The notes beneath the pieces were generated by a model that saw only the letters and a program-made list of their open reading frames with translations, had not been told where the DNA came from and made no database searches. The position numbers and the translations under genes are program-made. Source: Chryseobacterium glaciei (lineage in GTDB: Bacteria > Bacteroidota > Bacteroidia > Flavobacteriales > Weeksellaceae). Taken from it: a stretch of DNA of 64,000 bases. The stretch spans positions 1,312,501 to 1,376,500 of the forward strand of contig NZ_CP015199.1 of assembly GCF_001648155.1 (NCBI RefSeq), given 5' to 3'. This document shows, one piece after another, positions 1-10,200 of the stretch. Within the stretch, counting starts at the first letter, position 1. Each line of letters opens with the position of its first letter.

Positions 1-172
1 CGGGTTTGCTCTCCAATAAATTGGAGTGACATGTCTTCAACATGCCGGGTTGCCCCATTCGGACATCTGCGGATCAATTCGTGTGTGCCGATCCCCGCAG
101 CTTTTCGCAGCTTACCGCGTCCTTCTTCGCCTCTGAAAGCCTAGGCATCCGCCATACGCCCTTAACGATTTC
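1..172 (-). rRNA. 23S rRNA, 5' end (partial)
   Basis: The reverse complement carries the conserved start of bacterial 23S rRNA (GGGCGTATGGCGGATGCCTA), followed by the conserved GAGGCGAAGAAGGACGCGG segment. Only the first ~170 nt are in the window; the gene continues off the left edge. It is the third gene of a 16S-Ile-Ala-23S operon on the minus strand. The exact 5' end is estimated. Confidence 0.95.
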
Positions 173-337
173 TTTCCTATTTTATTAATTACTCAAGCAC
201 TCGCAAGTGCTCGGTTTTCTCTTTGTGATATTTTTACCGTTAATGTCAATGATCTTTAAATTCTTTCTGCTCGTCTGATAAATGAATATTTGTTTTGGCT
301 CTATCCATCTTACTTTTAAATCAAACTCACAAAACTG

Positions 338-411
338 TGGAGAATAAGGGAGTCGAACCCTTGACCTCCTGCGTGCAAGGCAGGCGCTCTAGCCAGCTGA
401 GCTAATTCCCC
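338..411 (-). tRNA. tRNA-Ala (TGC)
   Basis: A complete cloverleaf on the minus strand, 74 nt. The acceptor arms GGGGAAT and ATTCTCC pair, the T arm has AAGGG-TTCGACT-CCCTT, and the anticodon loop reads TTGCA with TGC as anticodon. CCA is not encoded. It lies in the 16S-23S spacer after tRNA-Ile, the usual arrangement. Confidence 0.97.
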
Positions 412-412
412 C

Positions 413-480
413 TCTAGGTGCTGTAGGCTATAGGCTACAAGCTCTAGGCAAAATGCCTACTGCTTAAAGCTTATTGCTTA
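413..480. repeat. degenerate short-unit repeat in the rRNA spacer
   Basis: Between the two spacer tRNAs lies a run of near-repeats of a GTAGGCTATAGGCTACAAGC-like unit, followed by decayed copies (CTACTGCTTAAAGCTTATTG). It has no coding potential. The unit resembles low-complexity spacer repeats often seen in flavobacterial genomes. Confidence 0.5.
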
Positions 481-493
481 CCGCTTTAATTAG

Positions 494-567
494 TAGTCTC
501 GGGCAGGCTCGAACTGCCGACCTCTACATTATCAGTGTAGCGCTCTAACCAGCTGAGCTACGAGACT
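494..567 (-). tRNA. tRNA-Ile (GAT)
   Basis: A complete 74-nt cloverleaf on the minus strand. The acceptor arms AGTCTCG and CGAGACT pair perfectly, the T loop is TTCGAGC and the anticodon is GAT. CCA is not encoded. It is the first tRNA downstream of 16S in the spacer. Confidence 0.97.
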
Positions 568-574
568 TCATTAA

Positions 575-645
575 TTTTAGTTGTCGGTTGTCGGTTTTTA
601 GTTGTTAGTTTGAAAACTAACCTCTAATATCTAACCTCTAACTTC
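575..645. repeat. low-complexity repeat in the 16S-23S spacer
   Basis: Tandem copies of a TTGTCGG / TTAGTTG unit are followed by the complementary CTAACCTCTAATATCTAACC run, so the two halves can fold onto each other. It sits between 16S and tRNA-Ile. No gene is visible. It may be slippage-prone spacer or part of an rRNA processing stem. Confidence 0.45.
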
Positions 646-801
646 TTTTACTAAAATCTCTCCTCCCTGATACTAATTTCTAGTGGGTTTTGTATTTTTT
701 TAATATAAATCAACCGAGTAAAAAACTAAAACGTTCTTTAAGTAAGTACAATTTGTACATTTAAGTACTTTGTATTTTGTTTAACGTCTAAAGACGCTCT
801 A

Positions 802-2318
<1,517 letters not shown>

Positions 2319-2462
2319 ATGTTTGTCTGACTCACTCAAAGTTATTAACGTTCTAGTCTTTTCCTTACTTGGTTGTTATATCTATTTTTCAATGATCTTC
2401 TTGTATCTTCCGCTTTTTACTATACCTAATTTTCTGTCGTTTTCAGTATAGATTTGCGTGTG

Positions 2463-2494
2463 CAAAAGTAATTATTTATTTCTAATTGACCAAA
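2463..2494 (-). promoter_or_regulatory. rRNA promoter, proximal
   Basis: On the minus strand, TTTG (2491-2494), 20 nt, then TACTTTTG (2463-2470). This matches the Bacteroidota sigma-A consensus TTTG-N19-TAnnTTTG. It lies about 145 nt upstream of the 16S 5' end. Confidence 0.7.
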
Positions 2495-2589
2495 ATATTT
2501 TTGACTTAATTTAAAGTTTTTTAACTAACCCTAAATCTCCTCTTTCATATCCCAATCTTCTACTCCTCTGCTCCCGTTTTACCGGACTG

Positions 2590-2619
2590 CAAAGATACAA
2601 ATCTTTTTAAAACTCACAA
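2590..2619 (-). promoter_or_regulatory. rRNA promoter, middle
   Basis: On the minus strand, TTG (2617-2619), a 19-nt spacer, then TATCTTTG (2590-2597). The -7 element is a full TAnnTTTG match at the preferred spacing. Confidence 0.7.
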
Positions 2620-2724
2620 CTTTTATTTACTAAAAATCTAAAGTTTATTTTTTGTTTTGTCCGTAGTCTTTATACTCTATTACCTCCTTCTGCGCTACCA
2701 ATTAACTCGCGTTTTTCAGTGCCG

Positions 2725-2757
2725 CAAAAGTAGCACCTTTTTACCCATCATTCCAAA
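2725..2757 (-). promoter_or_regulatory. rRNA promoter, distal
   Basis: On the minus strand, TTTG (2754-2757), 21 nt, then TACTTTTG (2725-2732). It is the third consensus-like promoter in the leader, about 410 nt upstream of 16S. Confidence 0.6.
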
Positions 2758-2965
2758 TACATTTAACATAATGTTCATATAAAACTCGTATTGTGGAGAA
2801 GTTCTCAATCTAATTTATTGATATAGTTTCATTTATAGATTAAGCCGTAGTTATCCACAGGATTCGATTATATTTTTGAAAGGTCTGGGAATGCGCGTTC
2901 GGATGGGTTGAAAGGGATTTCATTATTATATTATAGGTATAATATATATAAGGTATGCGCAAATA

Positions 2966-2996
2966 AACCTGCTAGGTTTTGAAAACCTAACAGGTT
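2966..2996. repeat. REP-like palindrome
   Basis: AACCTGCTAGGTTTT and AAAACCTAACAGGTT are 15-nt arms, complementary except for one position and separated by a single base. Its form (CCTG/CAGG ends, GGTTTT/AAAACC centre) recalls the REP hairpins around the RAYT gene at 61 kb, but the sequence differs. Confidence 0.5.
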
Positions 2997-3247
2997 GGGA
3001 GGGAAAGTATCGGAGGTTATGCTTGAGGAACGCTTTTTTTATCTCCCACAGATTTTCGCAGATTGGCACAGATCTTAAAATTAGGGTTTGAGCGTGGGAG
3101 GGTTGGAGAGTATTAGCTTATAACTTTATAAATAGGTTTAGAGATTGTAAAAGGAAATATGTGGAAGAAAGAATGTGGTTTGATAAGCGATTAATGTCTG
3201 AGAAAAAATTCTATGACGAGAAAATGTAATAAGAACGCGGTACATCC

Positions 3248-3343
3248 TAGCCCGGATTGGAGCGGCATCCTTTTTGGGGGCGGCCGGAGCGAAGCGAAGG
3301 ACGTCACTAAAAAGATATAGCGAAAAGCCGGATGAAGCTCCTG
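3248..3343 (+). ncRNA. probable Flavo-1-type structured RNA
   Basis: The segment has two conserved-looking halves, TAGCCCGGATTGGAGCGGCA and GATATAGCGAAAAGCCGGAT, around a GC-rich variable hairpin, ending GAAGCTCCTG. GGAGC near the start can pair with GCTCC at the end, and TTTTT with AAAAA flanks the inner hairpin. This layout matches my recollection of a widespread intergenic flavobacterial RNA motif (Flavo-1, Rfam). Its function is unknown. The assignment is from memory. Confidence 0.5.
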
Positions 3344-3436
3344 AAATTTTTGAGTTGGAGAGTTAAAGGGTTAGAGAGTTTGGAGAGTTGGAGGATTGGA
3401 GGATTGGAGGGTTTAATTCATACGTTGATTGAAAGA

Positions 3437-3844
3437 TTAGAAAAATCGTTTGACTAATGCTTTATATATAAAGTATCCGATTAAGCAGCCGATGGTGTCT
3501 GCGACGATATCTAAGGATTCCATGGATCTGCCTAAGCCCATTTCGTCCTGGAGGATTTCTGTGAGAAAGGCATATATAAGGATGATCTGGAAAAAATAGG
3601 AAAATTTGATCTTTGGGAAAGTTGCAATGAACAGGAAACCCAGCATTGCAAATATGCTCAAGTGTAAAACTTTGTCGATCCCGCTGAACATAAACCAATA
3701 TTCATGGTTTTCTTCGCCCGGCTTTAGGAGCATATAAGTAAGAAATGCCCAATAAATGGGCAATATCTTACTAAATATTTTTGAAATTTTATCCAATGAT
3801 AGCTTGGTATTCTTCTGCTGTAAGTAATTCTGAATGATCTGCAC
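3437..3844 (-). CDS. VanZ-like family membrane protein
   Basis: Small integral membrane protein, up to 135 aa, with about four hydrophobic segments. The pattern IDKVLHLSIFAMLGFL and a later EILQDEMGLGRSMESLDIVAD is typical of VanZ-like proteins (the D-H and E-Q-x-GRS-x-D-x-x-D signature). The VanZ family is named for a teicoplanin-resistance protein, but most members have no known function. The longest frame starts at a GTG inside gcvH (3844). A TTG at 3796 would overlap the gcvH stop by only a few bases and is an equally possible start. It is probably cotranscribed with gcvH. The family is sure, the start is not. Confidence 0.8.
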   Translation of the reverse strand: MQIIQNYLQQKNTKLSLDKISKIFSKILPIYWAFLTYMLLKPGEENHEYWFMFSGIDKVLHLSIFAMLGFLFIATFPKIKFSYFFQIILIYAFLTEILQDEMGLGRSMESLDIVADTIGCLIGYFIYKALVKRFF

Positions 3845-4166
3845 CGTCAGCCAATTCTAATTTGATGATCCATCCGTTTCCATAAGGATCTGTATTTAAC
3901 AATTCCGGCTGGCCTTCTAGTTCTGAATTAAATTCAATCACTTTTCCTGCGATAGGTAAGAATAAGTCTGAAACTGTTTTTACTGCTTCAACACTTCCGA
4001 AAACTGCACCTCCTTCTAAATCATCATCTACAGTATCTATATCTACATAAACGATATCTCCAAGTTCTCCTTGTGCAAAATCAGTAATACCAATTGTAGC
4101 CACGTTTCCTTCAATCTTGATCCATTCGTGGTCCTTAGTGTACTTTAATTCTGATGGTGTGTTCAT
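3789..4166 (-). CDS. gcvH: glycine cleavage system H protein
   Basis: 125 aa, the usual length for GcvH, the lipoyl carrier of the glycine cleavage complex. It shuttles the aminomethyl group between the P, T and L proteins in the cytoplasm. The N-terminal KYTKDHEWIKIEGNVATIGI and the lipoylation loop GSVEAVKTVSDLFLP, with the modified Lys in EAVKT near residue 64, are clear. The C terminus is standard. A strong promoter precedes the ATG, and a VanZ-like frame overlaps its end. No other gcv gene is in the window. Confidence 0.97.
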   Translation of the reverse strand: MNTPSELKYTKDHEWIKIEGNVATIGITDFAQGELGDIVYVDIDTVDDDLEGGAVFGSVEAVKTVSDLFLPIAGKVIEFNSELEGQPELLNTDPYGNGWIIKLELADGADHSELLTAEEYQAIIG

Positions 4167-4191
4167 TTTTAAATTTTTATTTTTATTTTTA

Positions 4192-4222
4192 CAAATGTAT
4201 TCAAAATAATAGTACGTTCAAA
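4192..4222 (-). promoter_or_regulatory. gcvH promoter
   Basis: On the minus strand, TTTG (4219-4222), exactly 19 nt, then TACATTTG (4192-4199). This is a perfect match to the Bacteroidota TTTG-N19-TAnnTTTG consensus, 26 nt upstream of the gcvH ATG. Confidence 0.8.
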
Positions 4223-4232
4223 TATTGAATAT

Positions 4233-4266
4233 AAAAAATGTCCCTCAAAATTGAGGGACATTTAAT
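4233..4266 (-). terminator. terminator after sprA
   Basis: AAATGTCCCTCAAAA and its complement TTGAGGGACATTT form a 13-bp stem, followed on the minus strand by an AT-rich tract. It lies between the sprA stop and the gcvH promoter. Confidence 0.75.
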
Positions 4267-4282
4267 TTTATGTTTATTTATC

Positions 4283-7200
4283 TTAGAAACCACCACCTGA
4301 ATCTCCAAATGTAAATGTCGCAGAAAGTCCGGCTCTGATCGTTGACAGAGGGAATGCTGTTGATATTTTGTATTTGGAAGTCATTTGCTCGTAGAATACT
4401 CTTAGGTTAAGATTTTCCGAAACGTTATAGTCTGCAGAAAGTCTGATGTTCATTAATTTCTGTCCACCCGTCACCTGAGAATCATCTAATAAGATATTCA
4501 TGATACTTGTTCTGCTGTCTCTTAATGAGATATCTCCTCTAATATTAAGATCGCTACCCTTTCCTCTGCTTCCTCTTGTGTTTGCCATTCCTAATCTGAA
4601 GTTACGAACGATATAACCCAATCTTACTACATATTCTGTATTGGCATCTTCGGTAAGCGTATGATTGATTAATCCTAACAATAACATTCTTGTTTTGTTA
4701 TACTGTAAACCGAACTGGAAGTTGTTTCTCATCGTAACATCGATTCCGATAAGTGGTGAGAAGTTTTCAACATATCCAACCTGAGCGAAAGTAAATGGAT
4801 TGATATAATCATTATTAACATCTCTACCCGAACTTGTATTAGAAGTTAATGTATTGAAGTAATCAACACTTGACTGAATACCTGTTGCCGTATATGTCGC
4901 TGTATAACCATGCAAAATATCAAACTTCGAGAACTGACCATTAATGAAAGGCACATTTCTTAATCCTGAATACGTAAGTTTCCAGTTTGGTAACGGAAGT
5001 CCTGCTTTTTTAGCATTCCCGATAAGTTCCGGAGCCTTACCTTCAACCGCAGCTCTAAATGCAGGTATTAAAACGTAGGCATTCGAAATACTGTGACCTT
5101 CTGTGAAGCCATCAGCACCAATACCACCTCCCATCTGCTGAGATATTGCTCTTGCATTTTCTTTAATAGCCTGGAAAATTGCCTGCCCATCTTTGAAAGA
5201 GGTTTTCAGAAGGATTACCGAGTTTGAATACGTCACAAAATCATTAGCAAAAGTGTAGTTAGGATTTGGATTTCCGCTACTATCTCGATAATTAAATCCG
5301 GTTTGCGTAAAGTTTCTGTTGTAAGTATGTATTCCGTTAAGATCAATTCTAAGATCATTCATTGGAACAATCTGTAAATTCGCCCTCAGTTCTTTTGTTG
5401 ACATTTTAATATAAGGATCCGTCATAAATTCGGAATCACTTACCCAGCCATTTTCCATGACCAATCTTCTGATGTCTGCCTGTGACCCCAATAAGAATCC
5501 AAGTGTTGGACCTCCTAATGTCTGTCCGTATCCATAGAAGTTTGGAGCAGATAATAATCCCGGAAGTACTGTTCCGTTATTTTCAGAATAATTAACATCC
5601 AACTGCTTAAATGATGTCAGTAAGAACGCTGCACTTTGCAACGGTGTTAATCTGTTCTTGAATTTATAATCTTTATACTTGTATCTTTTCTTCTCCCACT
5701 GCTGCGTGTACGCATTATTAAGAGAGTCAATTTCCTGCTTACGTTTCTGAAGTTTAGTTGAGATATTTTTGAAATATTTAAACTGACCAAAGAACTTAGG
5801 GAAATCTGCCGTTGCTGTTGCCTGAATAACACTTGTATTCTGAGCAATAGAACCTAAACTTCCGCTCGGAGATGAAAGCAATGCCGTAGATCTGGCATTC
5901 CAGTTATAAGTCATTCCATATCCTACTTCTGCATCAATGAAATCCAAATATGGAAGATATTGGAACGGTAATTTGTAATTCAACTGAATTCTATGATTAT
6001 ACAATACCGGTCTACCCGCTCTGAAGATATTTCCAAAGATGGCCGTATTGTCCATTGTGTTTACATCGATGTTATCATTCAGCGTTCTTGTTACAGAGTT
6101 GATCTCTAATTTCAATGATTTTGTGAAGTTGAAACCTAATCCGTACTGCCATCCAAAATAGAAGTTTCTGTTTCTGATAGCAGCAAAGTCATCAGTCATA
6201 TTTCCACTTAAGATTGATTCAATATTTCTGAATTCAAGCTCATTATAATTTCTGTCGATTTCTGTTCTGAAAGATAATCTTGTAGGAACCAGATTGAAAT
6301 TAAATTCCTTAACCCATCTCAGATATTTTGTAGACTTCGCAGTATCGCTGATCATTTTATTGAACGGCTTAATTACCCACGGTTTGAATGTATAATTATA
6401 GTCAATATATCCTCTCAGATACTGTCTGTAATTTTTCTTTGTGTAAATATCTCTATAGTAATCGTCATTATAAACCGCAGTAACGGAAACGTTTTCTATA
6501 TCGTAGAATTTAGCCTTTTTATTAGGATTCATTCTTTCCTTGTGCATATTCACAACACCTAAACTTCTTTGCTGAGTATATGTTCTCGCTATTTTTTTAA
6601 GCTGATCTCTATTGGCAGCTTTACTGAACTCAACATCTGTATCCAAAGGATTATATTTCGGATCTTCGATAGTTTGAGAATAAGAATAGTTTAACGGAAT
6701 TTTCACTCCACTCTTCTCAGGAAGGAACTTGTCTACATTGATCGCAGTATTAATGCTGAATGCAGATTGTGTAGATTGATTTCTTTCCGCAGGCTTAGAA
6801 TCAATATTACCGAAACCTACAGATGTATAAGATGCACTTGTATTAATGGTCGCAAAATCTCCAAGGTTGAAGTTTAAGCTTGCGTTTCCAGCGTATCCTC
6901 CATCATTCTCGATTTCTGAAAGACGAATCTCATTTACCCAAAGTATCCTTTCTGCTAAACCTGTTCCAGTTCCACGACTATCACCATTTCTAACACCCAA
7001 CATAATTGTTGTCACATTTCCTAAACTCGGGCGACCTTTAATATAGATCTTTTTAGAAGTATCTCCTGGATCAAAAGTAAGGTCCATTAATCTTTCTGCA
7101 ATTTGAGTCGGGTTGTTTTTATCTCTTCTGATTTTAGCATCAACAAAATCTTGAATATTTAAGTCTACATCATTCTCTGTCGGCCATATTTCTAATGGAG

Positions 7201-10200
7201 CCGTTGCTGTTTTTGGCGTTAATACCAAAGAAGATTCATATTCATAATAATTATCTGTTGCATCATTACCAAAACGGATAAAGAATTTTGTTCTATCATT
7301 TAAACCTTGTTCTCTGCCTGTAGGATCTTCAGCATGTACAAAAAGCTTAAGCTTCTTATATCTTCTCATATCCAAACTAACATTTTTGAAAACTCCTCTT
7401 GCTTCTGCGCTAGCAAGCGCTGTAGCTTTCATGTATAAAGACGCTTCATTTTGTCTCTGAGCTCCAGCATTTCCGCTCAACACCTGTCTGTCAATTCCTG
7501 GAGGTAGGACATAAGGCGGCTGGTTCAATCCATTCTCTTCAATGTTTACACTTCCTACTGCGAAATTGGTGTTATCAGTCGTTAAAGTTCCCTCATCCGT
7601 AGCCGTACCACCTCCAGTTAAAGCAATATTTTTAGGATACGTTCTCCAGTCTGACCTTACAAGGTCTAATGTTCCAAACCTCAATGTAGAAGTCTGATCA
7701 AAACCTGTTAATAATAATCTTGCAAATCTTACATTGTTAAGAACGTCTGGAGAATTTGCTCCTGCAGTTGCATCAGGTTTAGCAACAGGAACTCTGAATA
7801 AGTACCATTTCACTTGATCCGTCTGTCCGTTTTGGAAAGTCGCCTGAACAGTTTTAACATCAACAATATTGTTATCACCTAAAACCAAGCTACCTTGATC
7901 TAATTTTACTTCATATTGATTATAGATTTCATTCTGATCTAAGTTATAATCTTTATTGATATCTTCTGCATCCGGAGTTTGAGTAGATACTTCAAGTGAG
8001 TTAGCCTGAGAGTTTCCTTCCGGATTTCTGAAATATTTATATCTCTGAATAAGTGAAGCCGCCTGACTTCCTGTAAATTTATCCGACAAATAAAATACGA
8101 AATCATCGACAGCTGGATCGGCAATATTTGTTACAGGGTTAATAAATGTATTTCCGAATTTTATTGCTTCCTGTTCAGAGCTCAAACCATCATAACCTAA
8201 ATCCTGTGCTTTTCTGTCATCCCCTTCACTTGAGAATGCATATAAAATTGGCGGCTGTTTTGGCTGAGTTCCCCAAGTTGTATTTGTCGTTGTAGAAGGA
8301 GTAGATCCTGTAGGCAATCCGTTTTCGTATTGCATTTGTCCATCTTTCAAGACATCTTCAGAAACGTTTCCTAATTGTAGTAAAAGTTTTGGATTTGTCC
8401 CTAAGTTATTTCCATCAGCATAAGGATCCATCATCCAGAATTCAACATATTCAATATTAGAATTCACAAAGTTGGAAATACTTATCGGTCTCATAATACC
8501 CGCCCATCTTTGCTGAGTTGTTTCGTTAGCCGGGTTTACGTTATATGGTCCTTTTTCTCTAGGATAATATGATATATCGAAAGTATTAGTGAAGGTTTGT
8601 TCACCCGCAACAAAATCTCTGTTATTAAAGATCTCAGAAAGCTGAACTCTTCTTGAGGCGTGATTGGAAACCGACTGCGGAGTAATTCCTGCAGGAGCCC
8701 TACCACCTACACCATAGAATCTTGGATCAATGTTGTACCAAGATAACAATCCTCTACCGTAACCATTTGTAAGATCATTATTTGCACCAGCTCCCTGAAA
8801 AACAGGGTCAGCCTGATTCTTTTCAGGTTTAGAGGCTAAACTCCAAGCGGTAGGTTCTTTTAATGAAATTTTAGAAGTGGTTTGTTCAAAATCGTCAATG
8901 TACGACTGGTCATTTGTTCCTTTATTAAGTCCAGGAAGTAGATAAGCCCCTTCCATTTTGAAATTCAAGTTAGATGGCGCTTCCGTGTTTATTAATGGAA
9001 TTTTATCCGTTAATCTCGTAAGAAAAGGAAGTTGGTTGTTGTACATTAAGTTAACACCAGCCATTGTATTATTTACAGCTTCCTGACCGTAATTTACCTT
9101 TTGAGTAAGCGGAGATTCGGAGTAATTAACAACCGTTCCACCAAAAATAAAGTTCTCATTAACTCTTCTTTCCAAGTTTAATCCTAAGAATCTTTTTCTT
9201 TGTGTATTAAATGTTAATTGATTTTCTAATGCGATATTAATTGCCTGTCCGGACTGTTTTACATTTTCATTGATAATGGTAACAGTTCCCAGCATATAGT
9301 CAACCGTATAGTCAACACCTTCTGTTAACTGAACACCGTTTGCAGATACTTTTACAGATCCCTGCGGAACGTTTACAGCACCTAAAGAAATACCCTGCCC
9401 TTGTGTTCCTTTATAACGACCTTCCAACGTATATCGCTGGGCTAGGTTGCTTGATAATGCATTTTGTTTCTGTTGAGTATACAGGTCATTAAAAACATAT
9501 TGCGGATCATTACTTCCCAACACTTGCGACATATACTTACCGAACGGCTGAGTTTTGGTAAAGATAACCCTTCCTGTTTCAGGCCGGATCGTAATGCCGT
9601 TTACAAAGTCAAAAATACCGTCACCTGTTGTACTGCCATTATTTTGAATATCGCCGTTGGTGTTAAGTCGGTCCCAATTCAATAATTTTAATAAATTGGT
9701 GTCTTTAACGATCGTATTCGGAAGGTAATTAACCTTACCTCCTGTTTGTGAATCTCTATAGAAAATATTTAAAATAAAACCATCTTGATTTACCTGTCCT
9801 GCATCCAAAGCATAGATATTCTTCATCATCAAATCCCACATTGGCGAGGCAACATTCAACTGATTGTTTACCCTTAAAACTTTAGTTACCAATACCGGGC
9901 TTTCTTCGGAGAATTCCCCTACTTTGTAAACCTGATTGCTTCCGTTTACCGTGTATGAATATGAAACAGCTAAAAGCTGATTCTCATTCAGCTTTTGGTT
10001 TAATGAGATGTATCCTAATTGAGGTTGTAATGTATATTCGTTTGAATTTAATCTTCTTGCTTTTTTATTAAAAATAAAATGCTCACTGTTTTGATAAGGC
10101 TCTGCACTTCCCGGGAAAACCTGTCCTTTCAGAAGATCTCCATAATTCGTCCCGGCATCTCTCGGTGTTCCCATTGTGTTGGATACCGCCTGATAAAGTC

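Larger units (their letters stand above)
2760..3436. other. non-coding interval upstream of the rRNA promoters
   Basis: About 680 nt without a supportable gene. It holds a REP-like palindrome (2966-2996), a CCACAGATTTTCGCAGATTG segment of a type dispersed in flavobacterial intergenic DNA (3048-3067), a probable Flavo-1-type RNA (3248-3343), and a purine-rich GGAGAGTTGGAGGATTGGAG repeat tract (3351-3415). The rest shows nothing I recognise. Confidence 0.6.
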
